DNA from: Schaalia cardiffensis | GTDB taxonomy: Bacteria; Actinomycetota; Actinomycetes; Actinomycetales; Actinomycetaceae | Length of the DNA: 36,661 nucleotides | Assembly: GCF_016405145.1 (NCBI RefSeq) | Contig: NZ_JAEKIA010000017.1 | Location: 1-36,661, forward strand | Reading direction: 5' to 3' | Part shown: one piece after another, positions 7,487 through 14,760 of the stretch | How the letters are laid out: the number at the start of each line of letters is the position of its first letter | How positions within the stretch are numbered: the stretch's first letter is position 1 | Translations under genes and position numbers: made by a program | Notes under the pieces: generated by a model | What the model saw: only the letters and a program-made list of their open reading frames with translations | Databases searched by the model: none | What the model was told of the DNA's origin: nothing

Positions 7487-8341
7487 CTATTGGACGTCGA
7501 AGGTATCTTCTCTCCGCTCCCCGTTTTCTTCCCATGAAATGACAAGTCGTGGCTGGTTCATGGCCAAGGTGTATAGAACATTGATCTTCCACGTTGTGTC
7601 TGGTTGGAGCGTAATTGGATTGTCGGGATGGCAGAGCACAACTCCTTGAGTATCTTCGGACATCGCGAACGTTGTGTTCGCCGCCTCGGTGTCACCGACA
7701 TTTGTAACTTCGTACCAATGCCTAGTGCGGTACTTCAGTTTCCCCCGTTTATCGAGCCCCTGGGCTTCGCGTTCTTCCCGAGACTGAACTTTGAGAACTA
7801 CGCCCTGCTTTCGTGTCTCCTCTGCCACCGGTTTGATGTCAAGTGAGTCTACGTCGTAGCCGACCGCTTTCCAGATTTCATGACCAAGCTGTTCTGGCGT
7901 GGCGAATTCACCGTAGAGGCCACGCTGTTGGATTTCACTCCTAAACTCGCGCAGCCCATCAACCTGACGGGTGTCAACGTCATTTGGCAATGGCGCTGTT
8001 GAGAAGTAGAGGTGAACAGGCTTTTTGCTTGAGAGCGCCCGTTCGATTTCTTCGACAGTGCCGGATACAGCATCTCGAGTCGGAGCGCCCAGTCTGCTGC
8101 CGAAGATCGCGATGAGGATGTCGGCTGAATCTATGCCTTGTTTGTTGATGAGTTCTTGCGGGTGGTTGCCGAGCAATGGAACAGATGAAGTCTCCCAACG
8201 CCACGGAAGTAGAGCTACTTTCTTGGTTGCGGAATTCGCTGCATTCCAATCGTGGAGCGCTTTTTCGACGGCGTTTCGGGCATCTTGCACATCGGCGGGT
8301 GAAGCGATAGCGACTCTCAAAACGGTAGCTGTGAAACTCAT
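7487..8341 (-). CDS. DUF4062-domain protein, only intact gene of the island
   Basis: A 284-aa protein. Residues 1 to about 165 match DUF4062: an N-terminal strand followed by A-S-P-A-D-V-Q-D-A-R, a central strand A-D-I-L-I-A-I-F-G-S-R-L-G-A-P-T, then S-G-T-V-E-E-I-E-R-A, and a helix near P-V-H-L-Y-F-S. DUF4062 is related to TIR-like modules and is often the N-terminal part of NLR-like or defence proteins. The remaining about 110 residues are beta-rich and Ig-like in look, with no known catalytic motif. There is no transmembrane segment or signal peptide. TATCCT lies 6 nt before the ATG, suggesting a leaderless transcript. Flanking recombinase remnants in the same orientation suggest it arrived as cargo. 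A role in phage defence is inference. Confidence 0.75.
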   Translation of the reverse strand: MSFTATVLRVAIASPADVQDARNAVEKALHDWNAANSATKKVALLPWRWETSSVPLLGNHPQELINKQGIDSADILIAIFGSRLGAPTRDAVSGTVEEIERALSSKKPVHLYFSTAPLPNDVDTRQVDGLREFRSEIQQRGLYGEFATPEQLGHEIWKAVGYDVDSLDIKPVAEETRKQGVVLKVQSREEREAQGLDKRGKLKYRTRHWYEVTNVGDTEAANTTFAMSEDTQGVVLCHPDNPITLQPDTTWKINVLYTLAMNQPRLVISWEENGERREDTFDVQ

Positions 8342-8394
8342 GCTTCTAGGATACGAAACCTCTCCGACATTTGTCGGTGTCAGTGTCGTCGACG

Positions 8395-8530
8395 CTAGAG
8401 CCGAATGAGTTTGCGACTACCATCCCTAAACTCGTAGCCGATCGTCCTGCCCTCGTTAACTTCGGCGTGGTCGAGCAGAGTATGCCAGCGGAACGGGCTG
8501 TACTCTACGTTGCCTTCGTCCCCTAGTTGT
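8395..8530 (-). pseudogene. Second serine recombinase C-terminal remnant, cut by the IS element
   Basis: About 44 codons ending at TAG 8397-8395. The sequence Y-S-P-F-R-W-H-T-L-L-D-H, V-N-E-G-R-T and F-R-D-G-S-R-K lines up with the C-terminus of the remnant at 6599-7420 (F-S-P-Y-x4-L-L-D, V-x2-G-x-T, F-R-D-G-S). Homology stops exactly at the left terminal repeat of the IS481-like element at 8531, so the IS probably interrupted this gene and the rest was later lost. Short, hence moderate confidence. Confidence 0.55.
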
Positions 8531-8645
8531 ACTGATTGGGGAGGTTGGTTGAATGAGTGTGATTTGGAAGTGTGAGTGCATGGGGAGGGTCTTGCTGGTT
8601 GAGTGGTTGTTTGGGACAGTTCCTTCAGTCTAGGTAGGTCCTCTT

Positions 8646-9502
8646 GTGTCTCACGCTTACGCTGCCTTGACTCCCAGCGCTCGTCTTCGAGTCGCTCAAC
8701 TCGTCGTCGACGAGGGGTAGCTGATTTGCGAGGTCGCCGCCCGATTCTAGTGCGCTTGGCCCACGGTCAAACCTTGGGCCAAGCGATACGCCGTTGGCGA
8801 AGCAATGACCGACCGCCCCCTTACGACCTCGTTCAAGCCCGAACAAGACCTTGAAGAAGGTCGCAGCACGGATCATCTCGCTGCGGCTGCGGCTGCGGCT
8901 GCGGCTGCGGCTGCGGCTCGGGGAAGGGGCCGGTCTAGCTCGCCGCCCGGACCGGCGTCGCGCCTTCGACGGTCCACCGGATCGTGTCCTCGGCCGGGTT
9001 GAAGCGTCCAGCCCACATCGAGCGCGCAACCGGGGAGCCAGTGCGCCGTGACGAGCATGACCATCCCGGCCCGCTGATCCACGTCGACGTCAAGACGCTG
9101 GACAACATCGTCGACGGTGGCGGCTGGCGGTTCGTCGGCCACCAGCGAGGTGAGTGCAAGCGGCACGCCACCGCCTCGGGTAAGAACAAGCACCCCCAGC
9201 CACTGCTGGACTAAGCGTTCGTCCACACCGTGATCGACGACCACTGTCGGTTTGTTTACGCCCAGGTCCGCGACGACAAGACCGCGACCCGCGCCTCAGA
9301 GGTCCTGACACGGGTCGTCGCCTGGTTTGCAGCCCGCGGCGTCACCATCGAACGCATCCTGTCCGACAACGGCTCGGCCTACAGGTCCCACCACTGCCAC
9401 CAGGTCTGCGACCAGCTCGGCATTCAGGTGAAGAAGCCCCGCCCCTACCGGCCCCAGAGCAACGCCAAGACCGAACGCTCCCACCCCCTGGCCGACGGCT
9501 GA
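8646..9502 (+). pseudogene. IS481-like transposase, multiple stops and frameshifts
   Basis: The coding sequence can be followed in three phases. From 8646 it reads S-H-A-Y-A-A-L-T-P with stops where Trp is expected. From about 8851 it reads A-A-R-I-I and then the expanded hexamer tract. From about 8984 to 9502 the DDE domain is well preserved: A-T-G-E-P-V-R-R-D-E-H-D-H-P-G-P-L-I-H-V-D-V-K, G-G-G-W-R-F-V-G, A-F-V-H-T-V-I-D-D-H, L-S-D-N-G-S-A-Y-R-S, R-P-Y-R-P-Q-S-N-A-K-T-E-R. An in-frame TAA at 9212-9214 sits where L-L-G-Y-A-F-V-H is usual. The catalytic acids are still readable, but no intact protein can be made. The last 140 bp before the right repeat are C/A-rich with many stops. Confidence 0.8.
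8881..8916 (+). repeat. Hexanucleotide microsatellite (CTGCGG)6 inside the dead transposase
   Basis: Six perfect CTGCGG units. In the old reading phase each adds Leu-Arg, so a short R-L-R-L segment of the helix-turn-helix region has been expanded. Slippage in a gene no longer under selection is the simple explanation. Confidence 0.9.
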
Positions 9503-9709
9503 GCCTCCGCCCACCATTACTAATCACAACAACCACGCCACATCGCCCTCAACACCTAAATCCACTTCAACAATCACCACCAACCCCACCCAGCCTCCAA
9601 CAACCACCCACCAATCACCCGCTTAACCAACCTCCCCGATCAGTGCTCAAGGTCTATCTCGAGAGGTTCCTCGGGGCTTGAAGCCCTCCAGGGAGGCCTG
9701 CTTCCCTCT

Positions 9710-9745
9710 CTTTGTCATGAGAACAATTCGCAACTACTATTGCGA
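9710..9745 (+). promoter_or_regulatory. Promoter/operator of the metal-uptake operon with perfect 18-bp inverted repeat
   Basis: TCGCAACTACTATTGCGA at 9728-9745 has exact 6-bp arms around a 6-bp centre. It covers a -10-like TACTAT (9735-9740); TTGTCA at 9710-9715 is a possible -35, with a long 19-bp spacer. A repressor bound here would block the -10. By analogy with other zinc/manganese uptake operons, a Zur- or MntR/DtxR-type metalloregulator is likely, but the site does not match a consensus I know. Upstream (9674-9710) are small palindromes (GGGCTT-G-AAGCCC, CCTCC-AG-GGAGG) that may be a leftover terminator. Confidence 0.55.
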
Positions 9746-9783
9746 CTGGTTATCAGTAGGCTTTGAGTGGAGAAGACGTCCGA

Positions 9784-11532
9784 GTGAACAGATCAGGTCG
9801 AACAGCGGCAGCCCTCTTCGCCGCTGCATCCCTCCTTGGAGGGTGCTCCACCCCCGGAGCCGAAGCGCTCCCAGCCCGACCACTCGTCGTCACAACAACC
9901 CCGATCATCGCCGATATCACCGCTCGCATCGCCGGAGAGGACGCCGAAGTCGTCTCCATCGTCCCTGCGGGCGCCGACCCCCATACCTACGAGCCGCGCC
10001 TGTCAACCCTTCGCAGCGTCACCCGGGCGAACATCGCCATCGAAAACGGACTCCTCCTCGAAGACGCCTCCATCCGCTCCATGCTGGAAGGAAACCTCCC
10101 CGCCACCGCGACCCACCTCGTCCTCGGGGAAGAAGCCCTCGCATTCGGCGGCTACCAGATCCCCCTAGTCGAAGACCGCGCCCTCGATACCGTCTGGCTC
10201 GGCCTGCGAGTTTCAGAAGTCGCCAAGGCTCCTGAGAATACGAACGAGGACGAGGCCACAGGCACTGCCCCCGGGGAAGAGGACAGGGACGAGGCCGAGG
10301 CCGCAGGCGCGGCAACGAACACAGAGCACGTCGAATTTCGCGTGAGCTCGGTCGAGGGCCCCGGGAATGTCTCTACCTTCACGACCGGCACTTTCGGACA
10401 ACCCTCCATCTGGCTCGACTCCTCTGACGGGATCGGCGGCCCCATCGGAGCGACGAACGCAGGAGGCGCCTCCGTCTCTGATGCGATCGCATTGCCTACC
10501 GGAGCGCACACGCACATGTCCTGGGGATTCTCCCAGGCCGGTGACTACACCCTCAGCCTCAACGCCTTCCAGATCGACAACCAGGGAACAGAAACACTGC
10601 TCGGATCGACGACGCTTCGTTTCGCGGTCGGCGTCGAACCCGGAGAAGGTGCCCTCACGAGCGGGCACGTAGACCTCAATGCACAACCGGATGGAACACG
10701 CACCGGCGGAACACACGCAGAGGAAACACACACAGGCGGCACACGCGCCACGCCCTCGGCCCTCACTCTCACAGGCGAAGAAGGTGGACGCTCCTACGAA
10801 AAAGACCCCGCCTCGACGATCATTGCCGTGCCCCACAGTGCGCAGACCCTCGTCCCCGCTAACCCGCAATGGCGATTCCTCGGGCACGCAGGCGAACCTA
10901 CGTGGATTCTCGCGCAAGCCGTCATCGGCAAGCACGTGCACGGAGAAATAGATCCGCACATGTGGCTCGACGTCCACAACGTCCAAGCCGAAGTTGAGGT
11001 CATCACCCAAGCCCTCATCGGCCAAGACCCCGACTCCGCGCAGAACTACCGCAAGCGCGCCGAGGAATACAAGGCAGAACTTGCCGAGCTCGACCAGTGG
11101 ATGAGCTCCATCCTCCAGACAATCCCCGAAGGATCGCGGCGCCTCGTCACCGCCCACGACGCCTACGGGTATCTCGCCAGAGGATACGGGCTCGAAGTAA
11201 CGGGCTTCGCCTCAGCGAACCCGAGCCTCGAACCTTCCGCGGGCCAACTCGCAACCCTGTCAGCCACCCTTCGTGACCTCAAGGTGCCCGCCGTGTTCAT
11301 CGAATCTTCGACCCGCTCAGGCGCAGGCGAACTCCACACGATCGCCGCATCTTTGGGGATCCGAGTCTGCTCCCTGAACTCAGACACTCTTAGTGCACAC
11401 ACCCCCAGCTACATCGAAGCAATGGTCTCCAATACGAAGACCCTGAAAGCCTGCCTCGACCCGCAATCCCTTCCGGCCTGGGACTTTGAACCCGGTCTCG
11501 GCCACGCCCTCAACGACTTGTACACGAACTAA
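9784..11532 (+). CDS. Anchored-repeat-type metal ABC transporter, substrate-binding lipoprotein with embedded surface domain
   Basis: 582 aa from GTG 9784, 8 nt after GGAGAAG; a TTG at 9763 is possible but lacks a ribosome binding site. The signal peptide ends L-L-G-G-C, with lipidated C21. The ZnuA/TroA-type fold is split. The N-lobe (about 33-170) has metal ligand H67 in D-P-H-T-Y-E-P. An actinobacterial surface domain (about 185-290: H-V-E-F-R-V, P-S-I-W-L-D-S, G-A-H-T-H-M-S-W-G-F, L-R-F-A-V-G) follows. The C-lobe resumes with H-V-H-G, D-P-H-M-W-L-D, T-A-H-D-A-Y-G-Y and V-F-I-E-S-S. The join has Thr/Gly/His-rich repeats (T-G-G-T-H-A-E-E-T-H-T-G-G-T). The architecture fits the TIGR03772 type. 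Zinc or manganese is the expected ligand. First gene of a four-gene operon. Confidence 0.88.
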   Translation: MNRSGRTAAALFAAASLLGGCSTPGAEALPARPLVVTTTPIIADITARIAGEDAEVVSIVPAGADPHTYEPRLSTLRSVTRANIAIENGLLLEDASIRSMLEGNLPATATHLVLGEEALAFGGYQIPLVEDRALDTVWLGLRVSEVAKAPENTNEDEATGTAPGEEDRDEAEAAGAATNTEHVEFRVSSVEGPGNVSTFTTGTFGQPSIWLDSSDGIGGPIGATNAGGASVSDAIALPTGAHTHMSWGFSQAGDYTLSLNAFQIDNQGTETLLGSTTLRFAVGVEPGEGALTSGHVDLNAQPDGTRTGGTHAEETHTGGTRATPSALTLTGEEGGRSYEKDPASTIIAVPHSAQTLVPANPQWRFLGHAGEPTWILAQAVIGKHVHGEIDPHMWLDVHNVQAEVEVITQALIGQDPDSAQNYRKRAEEYKAELAELDQWMSSILQTIPEGSRRLVTAHDAYGYLARGYGLEVTGFASANPSLEPSAGQLATLSATLRDLKVPAVFIESSTRSGAGELHTIAASLGIRVCSLNSDTLSAHTPSYIEAMVSNTKTLKACLDPQSLPAWDFEPGLGHALNDLYTN

Positions 11533-11566
11533 GGACTCCTACACGGACTAAGGAATGGACACAACA

Positions 11567-12559
11567 ATGAAGACACAGCAGATCCTCGCCGGAAGCCTTC
11601 TTGCGCTCGGCTGCGCCCTCGCCCTGCCGGGCCTTGCCCTAGCCGATCCGAGCAGCGACTCCGACCCCGCGCTCACACAGAACGTCACAGCTAACGAGGC
11701 CAGCGCCGAAAGCGGCGACAGGGTCGTCATCGAACACGGACACGTCGACATCGGCCCGCGATACGCGAACAACACTTGGAGCGTCCTTGCCCGCGACGAC
11801 TCCGCCCAGGCCCCCGTGTGGCGAAACCTCGACGATGTCGTCTTCGCCCTGCCCGATGCGGCGAAACTCGAGGTGCCCGAGGGTGAGGAGTATTCCTTCA
11901 TCGGCGCTTCGCAGGCATGGGTCGTGCCCCAACAGGAGATCGCCGGAGTTCCCTGGCTCGGCTGGAACACTCAGGACCCGGGTGTCGTCGAAAACGTGCC
12001 CGCAAGCCTCGACATCGTGTACGAGGGACACGAGGGCCCCGGTCATTTCATCGCCTTCGTTCAGGCCGGGAACTTCAAAGGGCCGCAGATCCTGTGGGAC
12101 TCTGAGAAGAAGCAGTCCCAGCCGCTCAGCGTGGACGTCAATACGCACACCCACGCGAACTGGGCCTTCACCGAACCGGGCGTGCACCGAGTCACCCTCG
12201 CTTTCACTGCGACCTTGAAGGACGGTACTCCTGTCGGCGGGCACGCCACCTTGAACTTCGCAGTAGGTTCCCACACCTCCCCAGCTTCCGTTTTCGAAGC
12301 GGTCGACGCCGGGAGAACGGGGGCCGAGGCCGGGGCGTCCCTCAACGGCTCTGCGGATGGCTCCATCGTCGGAGCCCAGTCCGGTGCTGAAGATGGGGCT
12401 TCGAAGGACGGCGAAGCCCAGAAGACAGGCACAGGCTTTTCTTCTTCGCCGACTTTGTGGATCGTCCTCGGTGCAGGCCTCTTTGCCTCAATGGTCCCAC
12501 TCATCGCCGCGAGCGTGCATCACAACACGAAACGAGCCCAGGAGGAAGCGCTCCAATGA
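11567..12559 (+). CDS. Membrane-anchored surface protein of the metal transporter (choice-of-anchor M domain)
   Basis: 330 aa from ATG 11567. ATG 11555 is also in frame, but it touches its only upstream AAGGA; neither spacing is ideal. A Sec signal peptide ends near A-L-A-D. The body carries the actinobacterial surface-anchored repeat: V-V-I-E-H-G-H-V-D-I-G, Q-A-W-V-V-P-Q, P-W-L-G-W-N-T, G-P-G-H-F-I-A-F, N-T-H-T-H-A-N-W-A-F-T, L-N-F-A-V-G. A low-complexity Gly/Ala/Ser/Glu linker leads to a C-terminal membrane helix (P-T-L-W-I-V-L-G-A-G-L) and a basic tail. No LPxTG motif is seen. The domain matches the one inside the preceding binding protein, so this protein probably captures metal or a metal-bearing ligand at the surface and hands it on. 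It overlaps the ATPase start (ATGA). Confidence 0.85.
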   Translation: MKTQQILAGSLLALGCALALPGLALADPSSDSDPALTQNVTANEASAESGDRVVIEHGHVDIGPRYANNTWSVLARDDSAQAPVWRNLDDVVFALPDAAKLEVPEGEEYSFIGASQAWVVPQQEIAGVPWLGWNTQDPGVVENVPASLDIVYEGHEGPGHFIAFVQAGNFKGPQILWDSEKKQSQPLSVDVNTHTHANWAFTEPGVHRVTLAFTATLKDGTPVGGHATLNFAVGSHTSPASVFEAVDAGRTGAEAGASLNGSADGSIVGAQSGAEDGASKDGEAQKTGTGFSSSPTLWIVLGAGLFASMVPLIAASVHHNTKRAQEEALQ

Positions 12560-13602
12560 GTTATGAGCACACGGGCGGGAACACCAAGGGGAGCGCAGCC
12601 GGGCGCACGGCCGGGAGCGCAAGTGAGCACACGGGCGGGCACGCCGCCCCGCTCCTCGGCCTCGATGAAGTGAACGTCGAACTCGCGGGTCGGCGCATTC
12701 TTACGGGAGTGAATCTGAGAGTCGAAGAAGCACAGCTCATCGGCCTCGTCGGCCCGAACGGCGCGGGCAAGACCACCCTCATGCGCGCAATCATGGGACT
12801 GATCCCAACTTCAGCGGGGAAACTGGAACGCACGGGCCTGCCCGGTTATGTTCCCCAGCGCCACGACATCGAATGGGGCTACCCGATCAGCGTTGAACAG
12901 ACCGTCATGACCTCCCTGCAGATGAGGAAGCGCTTGTGGGAACGCACCAGCGCAGCCGACTGGAAAAGGGTGTACGAGGCTCTCGATATGGTCGCCATGA
13001 AAGACCTGCGCCGACGCACCCTCGATGAGCTATCCGGCGGGCAAAAGCAGCGAGTCCTCATCGCTCGGGCGCTCGCCCGCTCACCACGCCTCCTCCTCTT
13101 GGACGAGCCCTTCACCGGACTCGACCACCCCACTCAGGACGAACTCACTGCGCTCTTGAGGGAACTGACCGAGCGGGGAGTCGCGATCCTCATGTCGACC
13201 CACGACCTCTCCCAGGCCGTTGACGTATGCGATTCCCTGGTCCTCCTCAAGGGCGGGATCATCGCCCAAGGGCGCACCGGCGAACTCACAGACCCGCAGC
13301 TCTGGATGGATGCCTTCGAGGTCGGGCCCTCTTCGGCGCTGCTGCGGACTGTCGGCGTTGCGGCTCCCTCGATCAACGAGGACGGGGCGCGTGAGGAGGC
13401 TCGGGCGAGTGAGGAGGCAAGTGCGCGTGACGAGGCGACTGCCTGTGATGATGGGCGAACGCTCGAAGAGGCACAGGAATCTCGGGAAACGAGGCAGCTT
13501 CATGACAAGAGACAAGGCGGCGTGGAAGGACCATACGAACTGGCAACTGGCTCGCTACTGGCACCTGGCTCACCGAACGATCTGAGGGCGAAGAGCGCAT
13601 GA
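12556..13602 (+). CDS. Metal ABC transporter ATP-binding protein (anchored-repeat type)
   Basis: 348 aa from ATG 12556, which overlaps the upstream stop. Walker A G-P-N-G-A-G-K-T is at 66-73, the signature L-S-G-G-Q at 159-163, Walker B L-L-L-L-D-E-P at 179-185, and the switch His in S-T-H-D-L-S. It energises uptake through the permease encoded next. Usual relatives are about 220-260 aa. This one has about 35 extra N-terminal residues containing a repeated E-H-T-G-G, and a C-terminal tail of about 80 residues dominated by Glu, Ala, Arg and Asp with no known domain. Both extensions overlap short DNA repeats (ACACGGGCGGG), so they may be recent expansions. A later start just before L-L-G-L-D-E-V-N cannot be excluded. 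Confidence 0.92.
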   Translation: MSYEHTGGNTKGSAAGRTAGSASEHTGGHAAPLLGLDEVNVELAGRRILTGVNLRVEEAQLIGLVGPNGAGKTTLMRAIMGLIPTSAGKLERTGLPGYVPQRHDIEWGYPISVEQTVMTSLQMRKRLWERTSAADWKRVYEALDMVAMKDLRRRTLDELSGGQKQRVLIARALARSPRLLLLDEPFTGLDHPTQDELTALLRELTERGVAILMSTHDLSQAVDVCDSLVLLKGGIIAQGRTGELTDPQLWMDAFEVGPSSALLRTVGVAAPSINEDGAREEARASEEASARDEATACDDGRTLEEAQESRETRQLHDKRQGGVEGPYELATGSLLAPGSPNDLRAKSA

Positions 13603-14456
13603 ACCCCATCGACTTCATCATCGACCTGGCGAATCCACAGCTCGCATTCTTATCACGAGCCCTCCTCGTTGCGATGATCTGCGCGATCATCAATGGCGTC
13701 GTTGGAACACACGTCGTTTTGCGCGGCATGGGATTCGTTGGTGACGCGCTTGCGCATGCGGTCTTCCCGGGCATCGCAGTCGCTTTCGCTCTTGGAGCTT
13801 CCGTCCTCATCGGCGGAGCACTCGCAGGGCTGATCGTCACCTTGCTCATCACCTTCTTCTCACAGAACCGCAGGATCAACGAAGACTCCGTCATCGGTAT
13901 CTTCTTCGCCTCGGCCTTCGCCCTCGGCCTCGTCATCATGTCGAGAGTGCCCGGATACACGGGCTCCCTGGAATCCGTGCTCTTCGGGTCCTTGACGGGC
14001 GTGCAGAACTCCGATCTCGTGTCGATCGCCTTCGGCTCACTCATCTTGCTCGCGGTTCTTGCTCTCGCACACCGCAAGATTGTCGCCGTGTCACTGGACC
14101 GGACCTACGCCCAGGCGATGGGCATGAAAGTCGGGGCCCTCGACCTCGTCCTCTACCTGACCGTCGCCGCGGCAGTCGTCATGAGTGTGCAGATCGTCGG
14201 CAACATCCTCGTCGTCGCCTTGCTCCTCACTCCCGCTGCGAGCGCGAGGCTTGTGACGGACAGGCTCTTTGCGATGATGCTCATTTCTCCCGCGATCGGC
14301 GTACTCAGTGCCTTTTTCGGGATCTGGATGTCCTGGGCTGCGGATCTGCCTGCGGGAGCGGCGATCGTCCTCGTCCTCATGCTTGTGTTCGTTCTCGTTG
14401 CCGGGGTATCGGCTCTGAGGGGAAGGATGAGACTTCTCAAGGCTGCCCGGGCCTGA
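13599..14456 (+). CDS. Metal ABC transporter permease (anchored-repeat type, ABC-3 family)
   Basis: 285 aa from ATG 13599, overlapping the ATPase stop (ATGA). It has 7-9 hydrophobic segments and the ABC-3/ZnuB signatures: N-G-V-V-G-T-H-V-V-L-R-G-M-G-F-V-G-D-A-L-A-H-A-V near the N-terminus, A-x-G-M-K-V-G-A-L-D after mid-length, and L-L-L-T-P-A-A-S-A-R-L. It forms the membrane channel for zinc or manganese import with the ATPase and the split binding lipoprotein. Last gene of the operon. Confidence 0.92.
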   Translation: MNPIDFIIDLANPQLAFLSRALLVAMICAIINGVVGTHVVLRGMGFVGDALAHAVFPGIAVAFALGASVLIGGALAGLIVTLLITFFSQNRRINEDSVIGIFFASAFALGLVIMSRVPGYTGSLESVLFGSLTGVQNSDLVSIAFGSLILLAVLALAHRKIVAVSLDRTYAQAMGMKVGALDLVLYLTVAAAVVMSVQIVGNILVVALLLTPAASARLVTDRLFAMMLISPAIGVLSAFFGIWMSWAADLPAGAAIVLVLMLVFVLVAGVSALRGRMRLLKAARA

Positions 14457-14691
14457 ACTCCGGTAGCTTGTGGTGCCGATTGCGTGATCGGCGTCGATTT
14501 CGGGTGATCGGCGTCGATTCTCGAGGCCGAAAACAGTGGCCGAAAACAGGGCGTAACAGGTGGAAGCAGCGCCGAAAGGCGAAATCGCGCCGAAAGGTGG
14601 AAACGTCGCCAACAGTGGAGCCGTGTCGGAAGCTGGAACCGTCACCCACCGTGGAAGCGGCACCAGCGAAAAACAGCAGCAATAGAGGAAA
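14457..14691. repeat. Intergenic region packed with short degenerate tandem repeats
   Basis: Several repeat families follow one another: GTGATCGGCGTCGATT at 14484 and 14504 (20-bp period), GGCCGAAAACAG at 14525 and 14538 (13-bp period), GCGCCGAAAGG at 14569 and 14587, and scattered GTGGAA units to about 14660. It separates the convergent metal-transport operon and fumC. Open frames through it are repeat artefacts with no start signals, so I call no gene. Confidence 0.6.
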
Positions 14692-14727
14692 GGGCCCGGC
14701 CCCTCACACTCGTGAGAAGCCAGGCCC
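14692..14727 (-). terminator. Terminator downstream of fumC
   Basis: On the minus strand GGGCCTGGC pairs with GCCGGGCCC (one G-T wobble). An inner stem CTCAC/GTGAG has loop GAGT, and the hairpin is followed by TTTCCTC. It lies 34 bp after the fumC stop. It is nearly symmetric and may also stop read-through from the metal-transport operon. Confidence 0.7.
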
Positions 14728-14760
14728 CCGCACTCGGCGCTCGCGAAGCGGCCTCGCGGC

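Larger units (their letters stand above)
8531..9644 (+). mobile_element. Degenerate IS481-family-like insertion sequence
   Basis: The element is bounded by imperfect inverted repeats at 8531-8554 and 9621-9644 sharing ACTGATYGGGGAGGTTGGTT, with 20 of 24 bases matching. Between them lies a ruined IS481-type transposase. No clear target-site duplication is seen (GTTGT on the left, GCTCA on the right), in line with later rearrangement. The right end is 84 bp from the operator of the metal-transport operon, and the left end cuts the second recombinase remnant. Confidence 0.75.

Noticed and set aside
8625-9244. Arg- and Ala-rich frames across the hexamer tract
   Set aside because: They are products of CTGCGG repetition in a dead transposase, read in wrong phases.
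9674-9710. Riboswitch or attenuator before the metal operon
   Set aside because: The small palindromes lie upstream of the inferred promoter and would not be in the transcript.
14437-14682. Small leftward gene of 81 codons after the metal operon
   Set aside because: It is made of the short DNA repeats described there, has no ribosome binding site and overlaps the permease end.
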